A stretch of DNA of 64,000 bases, from positions 1 to 64,000 of the forward strand of contig NZ_BAAAEI010000006.1 in the NCBI RefSeq assembly GCF_039522935.1, given 5' to 3'. The position numbers and the translations under genes were made by a program. Positions 1 through 7,682 of the stretch are shown here, one piece after another. The notes beneath the pieces are model-generated. The model made no database searches and was not told where the DNA came from. It was given only the letters and a program-made list of their open reading frames with translations. The DNA is from Bowmanella denitrificans. Lineage in GTDB: Bacteria; Pseudomonadota; Gammaproteobacteria; Enterobacterales; Alteromonadaceae. How positions within the stretch are numbered: the stretch's first letter is position 1; every line of letters begins with the position of its first letter.

Positions 1-400
1 TCGATGATAATTTCAGAGCAGAATTACTCTTTGGTTAATGGAATTAACAAAGTGCGCTCACGCCCTGTGGTGGTGGCACTTCAAAGATGCTGCAAAATGA
101 TGTAGAACAGTTAAAAAAAATCTTTAAAGTTGATGTGGCTAAAACCACACGATTAAAACTGGGTGCAATCAATACTACTTCAGCATTTTATTTGGATGTT
201 GTGAGAATTTTGAATTCTACTGAATGATATAACAATCGTGTTAACTAGAATGTGGACTTCCCCTCCTAAACAATTATGCATCGAGTAATCATATGGCAGT
301 ATAGGATAACAGCCACTTCCAAGCCTTTGGGAGGGCTGGATTTCATTGAAGAACACTAAAGCATCCATAGTTTCAACTACATAATTAAAAAGGATAATGA
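1..400. other. Non-coding or decayed sequence at window start
   Basis: No convincing complete gene is seen. A 46-codon frame at 87-227 (+) starts MLQNDVEQLK and ends with a stretch resembling the C-terminal PhoU-like helix of Na/Pi-cotransporters (TTSAFYLDVVRILNST). It has no clear ribosome-binding site and may be the tail of a decayed gene. A reverse-strand frame at 180-368 has no recognisable features. Bases 370-400 hold the leader of the next gene, with AAAGGA as its Shine-Dalgarno sequence. The Na/Pi reading is weak and rests on recalled family patterns only. Confidence 0.3.
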
Positions 401-1246
401 ATGAAACCTAAAGGAATCCAAACAAGCTTACTACTATCCACAGTTCTTATATCTGCCATTAGTTACGCCAAGGATATAAACCCAGTCGCAGCACCGCTCT
501 ACTTAGGCCAGACACCCCCAGGCCTGACCCCGGAACTCTTTGCCCCCGGTATAGTGGCCACTGAATCTCATGAAACAGAAGTGCTGTTTCTACCTGATAT
601 GAGTGAGCTGTCGTTCACCCGCTCTGGTGGCGACTTTAAAGAGGCCAAATGGATTGTAATGCAATACCAGGATAATCAATGGCGCGAGAAGCAGATTGCC
701 CCTGAGGATGTTCGACAATATAAGCAGCGCTTTAGCCCCAGCGTAGCAGCGCTTAAAAGCCTTGAACCTTTTCAGGATATTCCGGTTATTGGCTATACCA
801 CTGCGGCTAACGCAACCCAGTATTTTTACGTTTTAGACTTTAAAGATGGCAGTGGGCATTTAAGCTATTCACGGCTGATTGATGGCAAGTATGAAATGCC
901 GGTTAAGATGAGCGCGGCGGTGAACCAGGGAAAATATATAGCTCACCCCTTTATCGCCCCGGATGAATCCTATTTAATGTGGGATGCCGAGAAGGACGGC
1001 GAAAGCACCCCGGATATTTATATCAGCTTTCGCCAGCAAGACGGCGCTTGGGGCGAGGCCATCAATATGGGCGATACCATCAACTCCCCATTGTATGAAC
1101 AGCGCCCTAAAGTCACGCCTGATGGCAAATATTTGTTTTTCTGGAAGGGCGATGTGAAGACCCGCGACGATGGTAGCCGCTATGCGCTGGGAAGCCCCTA
1201 TTGGGTGGATGCAAAAATCATTGAAACGCTTAGGCCCAAAAACTAA
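401..1246 (+). CDS. Secreted PD40 (WD40-like) beta-propeller protein
   Basis: The 281-residue product has a Sec signal peptide (positive start, hydrophobic residues about 9-22, cleavage near SYA-KD). The mature part contains PD40-type segments, for example around residues 185-200 (FIAPDESYLMWDAEKDG) and 235-250 (KVTPDGKYLFFW), the pattern of blades in TolB-like propellers. Proteins of this size usually form only part of a propeller or a compact binding domain. The substrate is unknown. AAAGGA lies about 8 bases before the ATG. It is monocistronic or weakly linked to the GFA gene downstream. The fold is fairly sure; the function is not assigned. Confidence 0.8.
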   Translation: MKPKGIQTSLLLSTVLISAISYAKDINPVAAPLYLGQTPPGLTPELFAPGIVATESHETEVLFLPDMSELSFTRSGGDFKEAKWIVMQYQDNQWREKQIAPEDVRQYKQRFSPSVAALKSLEPFQDIPVIGYTTAANATQYFYVLDFKDGSGHLSYSRLIDGKYEMPVKMSAAVNQGKYIAHPFIAPDESYLMWDAEKDGESTPDIYISFRQQDGAWGEAINMGDTINSPLYEQRPKVTPDGKYLFFWKGDVKTRDDGSRYALGSPYWVDAKIIETLRPKN

Positions 1247-1286
1247 CGGGCTAGCCTAAGCCATTGCTAAGCACTAAATCCTTAGC
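1229..1286. other. Two alternative hairpins between PD40 and GFA genes
   Basis: GCTTAGGC at the end of the PD40 gene is complementary to GCCTAAGC about 18 bases further on. Just after it, GCTAAG and CTTAGC form a second short stem. The first could act as a weak terminator, but there is no T-run. The second lies before the GFA gene start. Confidence 0.3.
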
Positions 1287-1311
1287 GGTAATAAAGGACA
1301 AAGAGAAGTAT

Positions 1312-1677
1312 ATGCAAACAGTAAAAGGTACCTGCCACTGCCAGGCTGTGGAGTTTGAGGTGGACTTGATTGACGGGCATCAGAATATCCGTCGTTGTAA
1401 CTGCTCTATTTGCAGTAAAAAAGGCGCCATTATGGCGGGGGTGACCTTGGATCGTCTGCGCGTTACCCGCGGCGAGGATAAGTTAAGCCTGTATCAATGG
1501 AATACCAAGATTGCCAAACACTATTTTTGCAGTGTGTGCGGCATTTACACCCATCATCAGCGCCGCAGCGTGCCCACCGAATATGGCTACAATCTGGCCT
1601 GTATTGAAGGGATAGACCTGGCATCTTTTGAAGTCGGCGTCAGTAATGGTTCGGCGCAATCACTGGTGGAAGCATAA
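1312..1677 (+). CDS. GFA/CENP-V family zinc protein
   Basis: The 121-residue product belongs to the GFA (glutathione-dependent formaldehyde-activating enzyme-like) family. The zinc ligands are visible: C8 and C10 (GTCHC), C29, C31 and C34 (RRCNCSIC), and C73 and C76 (YFCSVCG). The family fold is a small beta sandwich with two zinc sites. Most members have no proven reaction, and the original formaldehyde-glutathione activity applies to few. I chose the ATG at 1312 because the frame upstream (from 1264) lacks family similarity and AAGAGAAG sits just before this codon. It is a cytosolic accessory gene. Confidence 0.85.
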   Translation: MQTVKGTCHCQAVEFEVDLIDGHQNIRRCNCSICSKKGAIMAGVTLDRLRVTRGEDKLSLYQWNTKIAKHYFCSVCGIYTHHQRRSVPTEYGYNLACIEGIDLASFEVGVSNGSAQSLVEA

Positions 1678-1775
1678 AGGTTAAGAGGGAATGGCGTGGA
1701 GGACTTGTTATATGGAACCTCGTTGTTAAAACCTTATGGTGCTACAATGTTATAGCGTTAATTTAGAGGTGGTTT

Positions 1776-2009
1776 ATGAGCACGTTATCCAAGCGTTCAA
1801 CGATTTATTTTGAACCTTCTATTCATAAGGCGCTTAAACTTCGGGCAGCATCATCCGAAACCTCGATATCGGAACTGGTTGATGAGGCCGTCAGATTGCT
1901 GATGCATGAAGATCAGGCAGATCTGGCGGCGGTCAGACAAAGGGTGAATGAACCAGAAATATCGTACGAAGCATTATTAAGCAGCTTAGAAGCTGATGGA
2001 AAAATATAG
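1776..2009 (+). CDS. CopG/ribbon-helix-helix antitoxin
   Basis: The 77-residue protein has an N-terminal ribbon-helix-helix: the strand KRSTIYFEP (residues 6-14) followed by helices covering KALKLRAASSETSISELVDEA. Such proteins dimerise, bind their own promoter and neutralise the partner toxin through a C-terminal tail, here the acidic stretch from about residue 45. The last 14 bases overlap the downstream RelE/ParE-like gene, the classic antitoxin-first arrangement. AGAGGTGG precedes the ATG. Repression of the 1690-1775 promoter region by the pair is expected from the family but is not proven here. Confidence 0.85.
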   Translation: MSTLSKRSTIYFEPSIHKALKLRAASSETSISELVDEAVRLLMHEDQADLAAVRQRVNEPEISYEALLSSLEADGKI

Positions 2010-2265
2010 AATCAGCTTTAAGAAGTCCGTTATTAAGGACTTTAAGACAATTCCAAAATCTGATGTCAAAAAAATACTAGCCAGGATTGATAGCCTTGCT
2101 GACGACCCTCGTCAGGACGGTGCTATCAAGTTAAGTGGTCACGATTTGTATCGGGTACGGCAGGGGCTGTACAGAATCATCTATGCAATTAAAGACAATG
2201 AACTGATTGTTCAGGTGATAAAAGTTGGACATCGGTCAGACGTTTATCGGGGTAGCACAGGGTAG
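1996..2265 (+). CDS. RelE/ParE superfamily toxin
   Basis: The 89-residue basic protein has the RelE/ParE pattern: N-terminal strand and helix (YRISFKKSVIKDFKTIP), a middle LSGHDLYRVRQGLYRIIYAI block and a C-terminal VIKVGHRSDVYR strand. RelE-type members cut mRNA on the ribosome and ParE-type members poison gyrase. The conserved RVRxGxYRxxY and GHRxxVY features fit the RelE side better. It starts 14 bases inside the antitoxin gene, so translation is coupled. The frame is intact. The activity class is inferred. Confidence 0.85.
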   Translation: MEKYRISFKKSVIKDFKTIPKSDVKKILARIDSLADDPRQDGAIKLSGHDLYRVRQGLYRIIYAIKDNELIVQVIKVGHRSDVYRGSTG

Positions 2266-2330
2266 AATTCAACAGCATAATCCCGTCTCCTGTTTGTTTA
2301 CCCATTTGTAGTAGGAAGTAAGAGATCTAA

Positions 2331-2480
2331 ATGGAAGTTAACGCCTTTTTAGTTAATGCCTTTACCGCTAATGACCGCGGCGGTAAACCGGCCGGGGTGG
2401 TATTAAACGCCGATAATTTATCTGACCAGGACAAACTGAACATCGCCCAAGCGGTGGGGTTTTCTGAAACTGCCTTATGA
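2331..2480 (+). pseudogene. Truncated phzF-like gene (5' stub)
   Basis: The 49-codon frame reads VNAFTANDRGGKPAGVVLNADN and continues to AQAVGFSETA, the N-terminal signature of PhzF-family isomerases (usual length about 260-300 residues). It stops immediately after the SETA motif, with TTA TGA. The rest of the gene is absent. The stub is not a recent copy of the intact family member at 22,767, whose N-terminus differs clearly. The stop overlaps the ATG of the next gene (ATGA). A GTAGGAAG-type sequence upstream is too far from the ATG to be a good ribosome-binding site. Confidence 0.85.
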
Positions 2481-2911
2481 AGAAAAACACCTTTCGTATT
2501 TTATTGTTACTGTCATTGCTATTGCCCTTTTTGTCAGTTGCGGCAGCACTTGTGATTCCGAATGAAAACCTGGATAAAGTAAGTGACTATATTTCTGAAC
2601 TAGAAGCCGAATATAACCGCCAGTTACTGTCGGATGTATGGATGGCTGTGACAGCTGGCGTTGTTCTTGCTGTTGTTGCCGCCTCATATGTGGGCTTGTT
2701 TATGTTTAAATCCTGGGCCCGCCATCTGTTCGTTGTCGCCTTTGTGTTAATGATTCCGACCTATTTTTCAGATGGTGTGTACGTTTCCACTGGCCTGGCA
2801 GATTTGCTCCACGATATATCCAATTTGTTAAGCGGTGGTCTTATTGCTCTGATGTATACAGGCCCGATAAAACAGTGTTTTGTGGAGCCTGACATAGAGC
2901 AAAACACTTGA
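2477..2911 (+). CDS. Small membrane protein, unknown function
   Basis: The 144-residue protein has about four hydrophobic segments: residues 7-26, 54-76, 82-100 and 112-132. The first may be a signal anchor, followed by a charged stretch (ENLDKVSDYISELEAEYNR) that would lie in the periplasm. I do not recognise the family. No Shine-Dalgarno sequence precedes the ATG, which overlaps the stop of the phzF stub by four bases. Translation may therefore depend on ribosomes finishing the stub. The frame is intact and its membrane-protein composition supports a real gene. Confidence 0.65.
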   Translation: MKKNTFRILLLLSLLLPFLSVAAALVIPNENLDKVSDYISELEAEYNRQLLSDVWMAVTAGVVLAVVAASYVGLFMFKSWARHLFVVAFVLMIPTYFSDGVYVSTGLADLLHDISNLLSGGLIALMYTGPIKQCFVEPDIEQNT

Positions 2912-3028
2912 ACGTTACGTGAAGAGCAAAGTCAATCTCTAATACACACAGCCAATAGTGCAAAGCGTAACCAGCGCCTGTTTATGAAAGGGGCGCAAAT
3001 TTTTTCGGACATATGGTTCAAACCAGGT

Positions 3029-4783
3029 TTACTCAAACCTGGCCTGAAAACCAATCAATACCGCTAAGCCAGGGTCTTTTCTAACCACCCGAATATCACC
3101 GCCCTGTGCCAATACCAGTTCTTTTACCAGAGCTAAGCCAATACCGGTGCCGTTGGTGGTGCGGGTCAGCTCATCGCCACCACGATAAAACAGGTCAAAT
3201 ATATGCTTTTGCTGCTCGTTGCTGACGCCCAGGCCATAGTCGCGGATCTCCAGCTCAAGCATCTGGCTGTGTTTAGGGTGGGGCCTGAAGATAAAATCAA
3301 GCTGTTGTCTTTGTGGATTGGCGATGCTGGCTTTATCAAAGAACTTAATCGCATTGTCGGTAAGGTTAAACAGAATTTGCACAAAGGCGTCGGGGTCGAT
3401 AAACACACAAGTACCGGCGTTATCTGCAAGTTCAATCTTCCTATTTAGTCTGAACTGGCTTTCTTCCAGCATGGCCGCCACTTTGTTATCAATCATCTCT
3501 TCCAGTTGGGCCAGCCTGATATACGCCGGGCGCACATAGTGCTGCTGATGGCTGATTTGGCTTAACTGCAAAATGTTGTTGATTAGGCGGCTAAGGCGTT
3601 CACTTTCTGCAAAAATAAAACCGTAGTAATCCTGCCTGTGGGCTTTTTCCCGGACCATGCCGTCTTTAAGCATTTCTGAATACATACGAATGGAAGTGAG
3701 TGGGGTTTTAAGCTCATGGCTGACAGATGAGACAAAATTCAGTTGCTGGCCGGCAAGCGCCAGTTGCTTAATACCTAAACGATAAAAGCCGTAACAGGCC
3801 ATAAAAATAGCCGCCACCAGGCCAAGCATTAAGATGCCGCTATACAGCATATTAGTGGTAAGGGGCAGATTGGCGGTACTCAGCGACACCGAATAATCCT
3901 GATAGGGATAATGCAATCTGCTGGTTAAGATGGGTTGCTGTATAAAGCGCGGGTCCGCAGCGCCTGGGTAGCTGACCTGTGACTGACCATTGGCTAATTT
4001 TTCATACAAAAGATACAGGGCGTTGTCAGGCTGCCGGGTGTCAGTTATCTCAATCAACACTGAGCGTCTAAATGATTTCAGCTCCAGAATGTCGCTAAAT
4101 GCCTGTTGCAGATAGACTTGGCGTTGGACCAGGTAGCCTTGAATGCGTTTTTGCCCGGCCATATCCACGCGGCGGGAAAAAATAAAATAGTCCGGGCTGT
4201 GCAGGCTAAGAGTAAATAACTCGCTCTCGGTGTTTTGATGTGCCCGCGCCAGCGTGCTGAAGCTGTCTGAAGCACTAAGAATATCAAAGATATGACTGGC
4301 GATGTTTTTGCGGGTGATAAGTTCTGCGGATAATTCCTGTGGCCCGGCTGGCGCCGTCATTTCTGGCTCCTGAGGCAGCGTATAGGGCCAGATGGGGCTG
4401 TTAAAGCGGCCCTGCTGATCCAGTTGAAAGTAGCCCACCAGGCCTGGGCTGTCCTGCAGGCTTTGCAACTGCGCAAGGGGCGACAACAACTGCTGGGGCG
4501 AATTAGTCAGCGGGTTATAAACCTGCTGATAGTAGTTAAAGGCGTCTTTGCCCAGTGTGTTGGTTAAGGTGAGCTTTTTAAACAATTTGCGGTTAATGGA
4601 TTGCATCAACTCCGTGGCGTCGCGCTGATAATCAGCCAAATGCTGGCGGTCTAGCTGCTGATAGGCCAAGGCCAGCAAAATACCCACGGGAATCAGCAGG
4701 GCCAACAGGCCGAGCATGGCCACTATACGTAAGCGGTGCAATCTTTGCTGGTAATTCAGCAGCGGCTTGGTGGAAAACAGCAT
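3029..4783 (-). CDS. Sensor histidine kinase of the efflux-linked two-component system
   Basis: The 584-residue inner-membrane kinase has a TM helix near residues 20-42, a long periplasmic sensor of about 265 residues, a second TM near 312-335, the dimerisation box SVSHELKTPLTS (phospho-acceptor about His356) and an HATPase_c domain with DNAIKF, RDYGLGV and GTGIGLALV motifs. The longest frame begins at a TTG. I chose the ATG six codons in, which has AAGGGA five bases upstream. The gene lies 8 bases after the response regulator gene. The pair diverges from the HlyD-ABC operon, whose expression it probably controls. The signal is unknown. Confidence 0.95.
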   Translation of the reverse strand: MLFSTKPLLNYQQRLHRLRIVAMLGLLALLIPVGILLALAYQQLDRQHLADYQRDATELMQSINRKLFKKLTLTNTLGKDAFNYYQQVYNPLTNSPQQLLSPLAQLQSLQDSPGLVGYFQLDQQGRFNSPIWPYTLPQEPEMTAPAGPQELSAELITRKNIASHIFDILSASDSFSTLARAHQNTESELFTLSLHSPDYFIFSRRVDMAGQKRIQGYLVQRQVYLQQAFSDILELKSFRRSVLIEITDTRQPDNALYLLYEKLANGQSQVSYPGAADPRFIQQPILTSRLHYPYQDYSVSLSTANLPLTTNMLYSGILMLGLVAAIFMACYGFYRLGIKQLALAGQQLNFVSSVSHELKTPLTSIRMYSEMLKDGMVREKAHRQDYYGFIFAESERLSRLINNILQLSQISHQQHYVRPAYIRLAQLEEMIDNKVAAMLEESQFRLNRKIELADNAGTCVFIDPDAFVQILFNLTDNAIKFFDKASIANPQRQQLDFIFRPHPKHSQMLELEIRDYGLGVSNEQQKHIFDLFYRGGDELTRTTNGTGIGLALVKELVLAQGGDIRVVRKDPGLAVLIGFQARFE

Positions 4784-4791
4784 AAGGTCCC

Positions 4792-5487
4792 TTACTGGCA
4801 ATACAGCTGGTAGCCTTCACCACGATGGGTGGTTAAATACTGGGGGGATTTAGGATCGCGCTCAATCTTCTTACGTATCTTGGCAATATGAATATCCACG
4901 GTGCGGGTGTCTACCTCATCGGTGGTTTTATAGCCCCAGACTTCCCTTAGCAGTTCCTGGCGGGAGACCGGCTGATTTTGCCTGTGCAGGTAGCTCAGTA
5001 TCTGTACCTCGCGGCGGGTGTATTTTACCTCTTGTTGATAGGAGATGCCGGTCAGGGTTTTGCTGCAAATCGTTACCTGATCACTTAGGATGATACTCAG
5101 ATCGGTGCCAATCCAGCCAGCGCGACGCACCAGTGCATTGACCCGCAACACCAGTTCTGAAGTGGAAAAGGGTTTGCCCAGGTAATCATCTGCGCCCAGG
5201 GTTAAACCGTTGATAATATCCTGTTCGCTGTTTTTGGCGGTCAGCATCAAGATGGGTTGGGTACGGGAGCCTTGCCTAAGCGTGCTGCAGATATCAAAAC
5301 CACTGACAGAAGGCAGCATCACGTCCAGAATAATACAGGCAAACTGGCCTTCAAGGGCACGATTCAGGCCTTGCTGGCCGTCACTTTCGCTCTCCACCTC
5401 ATAGCCGTGAAACACAAACAAATCGGTTAAACCGCGCAAAATACCGGGTTCATCTTCCACTATCAGCAGTTTTGGCTTAATACTCAC
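4792..5487 (-). CDS. OmpR/PhoB-family response regulator
   Basis: The 231-residue protein has an N-terminal receiver with the acidic pocket E11, D12, phospho-acceptor D55, T84 and K105 (GKPF), and a C-terminal winged helix with KYTRREVQILSYL and DTRTVDIHIAKIRKKI, typical of OmpR/PhoB. When phosphorylated by the adjacent kinase it would bind DNA as a dimer. The 185-base gap to the divergent efflux operon is the likely target and contains a perfect 7-bp palindrome. All catalytic residues are present. Confidence 0.96.
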   Translation of the reverse strand: MSIKPKLLIVEDEPGILRGLTDLFVFHGYEVESESDGQQGLNRALEGQFACIILDVMLPSVSGFDICSTLRQGSRTQPILMLTAKNSEQDIINGLTLGADDYLGKPFSTSELVLRVNALVRRAGWIGTDLSIILSDQVTICSKTLTGISYQQEVKYTRREVQILSYLHRQNQPVSRQELLREVWGYKTTDEVDTRTVDIHIAKIRKKIERDPKSPQYLTTHRGEGYQLYCQ

Positions 5488-5551
5488 AGGCTTCCTTCAG
5501 GCCACTAAACCGGACATGGCACTATACCAACAACCTCAGCCAGGGAAATGC

Positions 5552-5568
5552 AAACTTTTGTAAAGTTT
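5552..5568. promoter_or_regulatory. Palindrome between the TCS and efflux operons
   Basis: AAACTTT and AAAGTTT are separated by TGT. This perfect 7-bp inverted repeat lies near the middle of the region between the divergent response regulator and HlyD-type genes. It is a candidate operator for the response regulator or another factor. No footprint data exist here. Confidence 0.4.
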
Positions 5569-5672
5569 TACCCCCGGCATTTTTACCTTGCCTGTCTGTT
5601 TGCAGCCGCCAGCCACTTTTACAGTATCGCCATATTCACCCGCAGAACGTCTGCGCATTTATCAGGTTGTGT

Positions 5673-6926
5673 ATGGATATTGTTCAGTCAAAAAAAGTCC
5701 GGCGTATGAGTCGCAAAACCACCTTAAGTCTGGTTGCCTTATCGGCATTGGTGGCCGCTGTGCTGCTGTTTAACACCGGCAGCGCCGCCTACCTTGCCGA
5801 TCGGAACAGCCTGTTGATTGATACCGTGCAGCGCGGCGATTTGCATGTACGGGTGCGGGGTACCGGCGTGCTGGTCCCCAAAGATATTCGCTGGATCACC
5901 ACCGATGTGCCCGCACGGGTGGAGCGGATATTGAAAAAAGCCGGCGCTAAGGTGCAGCAAGGTGACGTATTGATGGAACTGGCTAACCCGCAACTACAAC
6001 AGCAATTGCTGGAAGCGCAGTGGGAGCTGCAGGCGCTTGAGGCTGAAACCCAGGCGCGCAGAGTGTCGCTGGAGTCGGATTTACTCGATCAGGAAATTGC
6101 TGTGGTGAATGAAAGCCTTAATCACCAGCGTGCACTGTTAACCCTGGAGGCGCAAAAAACGCTGTTGGGGCAGGGGATTGTGGCCATTTCTAAAATTGAC
6201 TACGAAGAAGTCAGGATCAATGTGGCGCAATACAAGCAACAGTGGGAGTTGGAACAGAAACGGCTGCAAAAGCGTCAGGAAAACCTGGATGCGCATATGC
6301 TGGCCAACGAAGCAAGGCTGAGCAGAATGCGCAAGGTGGTACAACGTCTTCAGGAGCAGGTAGACGGCTTACAGGTTAAAGCCAGTATGGACAGCATTGT
6401 GCAGGATATGCCTCTTGAGCTGGGCCAGCAGGTCAGCGCAGGCAGTAATCTGGCGCTGCTGGCCAGAAGCGATTTGTTTATTGCCCAGCTCAGGATCCCG
6501 GAAAAACAAATCAAAGATGTGCTTATTGGCCAGCCCGTCACCCTGGATACTCGCACCAGCCATATTCAGGGCAAGGTACTGCGTATCGACCCGGCAGTGG
6601 TCAATAGCTCAGTGCAGATTGATGTTGAGCTGTTGGGCGAGCTGCCCAAAGAAGTTCGCCCGGAACTGACCGTAGACGGCGAAATAAACATTGCCACCAT
6701 ACCCGACACCTTATTTGTACGCCGCCCCATGTACGCCAGCAGTTTCAGCCAAGCCACTGTCTATCGGCTCGGCCCACAGGGCCAAAACGCTAACCAACAA
6801 CCGGTGACCTTTGGCCATATGTCCAGCCAGTTTATTCAGGTGCAAACGGGCTTAAACGAAGGTGACAGCATTATTGTGTCTGATGCCTCTGGCTGGGCGC
6901 AGCATCAACAGATCGGCATTAAATAG
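5673..6926 (+). CDS. HlyD/RND-type periplasmic adaptor of a MacAB-like exporter
   Basis: The 417-residue membrane-fusion protein has one N-terminal TM helix (about residues 17-38), a lipoyl/biotinyl-like half-motif (DVPARVERILKKAGAKVQQGDVLMEL is split around a long hairpin), a long coiled coil around residues 95-230 rich in Gln, Glu and Leu, then beta-barrel and membrane-proximal domains. It would link the inner-membrane ABC permease to an outer-membrane channel; no TolC gene is nearby. I chose the ATG at 5673 because the longer frame begins with TTG two codons earlier and AGG lies upstream. First gene of a three-gene operon. Confidence 0.92.
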   Translation: MDIVQSKKVRRMSRKTTLSLVALSALVAAVLLFNTGSAAYLADRNSLLIDTVQRGDLHVRVRGTGVLVPKDIRWITTDVPARVERILKKAGAKVQQGDVLMELANPQLQQQLLEAQWELQALEAETQARRVSLESDLLDQEIAVVNESLNHQRALLTLEAQKTLLGQGIVAISKIDYEEVRINVAQYKQQWELEQKRLQKRQENLDAHMLANEARLSRMRKVVQRLQEQVDGLQVKASMDSIVQDMPLELGQQVSAGSNLALLARSDLFIAQLRIPEKQIKDVLIGQPVTLDTRTSHIQGKVLRIDPAVVNSSVQIDVELLGELPKEVRPELTVDGEINIATIPDTLFVRRPMYASSFSQATVYRLGPQGQNANQQPVTFGHMSSQFIQVQTGLNEGDSIIVSDASGWAQHQQIGIK

Positions 6927-6935
6927 GAAGTGACT

Positions 6936-7673
6936 ATGCAACCAACAAATAACCATAAAAACGCCATTATCGAACTACAGGGGCTGAGCAAGGTGTTTGC
7001 TACCGATAGGGTACAAACCCATGCACTGAATAACATCAAACTGCGTATTTATCCGGGCGAATTTGTTGCCATCATTGGCCCGTCGGGCTGTGGTAAATCC
7101 ACTCTGCTGTCGTTACTGGGCTTACTGGATGCGCCAAGCAGTGGCCAATACCGGCTGGCCGGTCACGACGCTTCCAGCATTGACGCAGACGAGCGGGCCA
7201 GGATCAGAAACAAAGAAATCGGCTTTGTGTTTCAGTCTTTTAACCTGATCAGCAATTTAACCGTAGCGGAAAATATTGAACTGCCACTGACCTACCGGGG
7301 GAATTTAAGCAAAGCCGAGCGGCACAGTATGACGCTCTCTGCCCTTGAACAGGTGGATATGGCCCACAGACAACAGCATTACCCTGCCCAGCTTTCTGGT
7401 GGTCAGCAGCAGCGTGTGGCGGTGGCCCGCGCCATTGCTGGCAACCCGGCCATTATTCTGGCCGATGAGCCGACCGGTAATCTGGACTCTAAAAATGCCG
7501 AAGCCGTTATGGCGCTGCTGGAGCAGTTAAACCGGGGCGGTACCACCATCTGCATGGTGACCCACGACAGCGCTTCGGCGGCCCGTACCCAACGTATCGT
7601 GGAAGTGTTTGACGGGCAGATTGTTGCCGATAGGCAGGTTACCCCGCTTTGCGGCATGTCCGCCCGGGCTTAA
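6936..7673 (+). CDS. ABC transporter ATPase (MacB/LolD type)
   Basis: The 245-residue ATPase shows Walker A GPSGCGKST (48-56), Q-loop FVFQSFNL (about 98-105), signature LSGGQQQR (153-160), Walker B IILADEP (about 173-179) and H-loop VTHD. This is the MacB/LolD/FtsE-type family that drives mechanotransmission rather than substrate passage through the membrane. I chose the ATG at 6936 with AGGAAG upstream rather than the GTG two codons earlier. It starts 9 bases after the adaptor gene and is followed by the permease gene 9 bases later. Confidence 0.96.
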   Translation: MQPTNNHKNAIIELQGLSKVFATDRVQTHALNNIKLRIYPGEFVAIIGPSGCGKSTLLSLLGLLDAPSSGQYRLAGHDASSIDADERARIRNKEIGFVFQSFNLISNLTVAENIELPLTYRGNLSKAERHSMTLSALEQVDMAHRQQHYPAQLSGGQQQRVAVARAIAGNPAIILADEPTGNLDSKNAEAVMALLEQLNRGGTTICMVTHDSASAARTQRIVEVFDGQIVADRQVTPLCGMSARA

Positions 7674-7682
7674 GGAACGCAC

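Noticed and set aside
1230..2911. Possible integron cassette array (small genes, GFA, toxin-antitoxin, stubs)
   Set aside because: No paired RYYYAAC/GTTRRRY attC ends or integrase gene were found; the inverted repeats seen are short and differ from each other.
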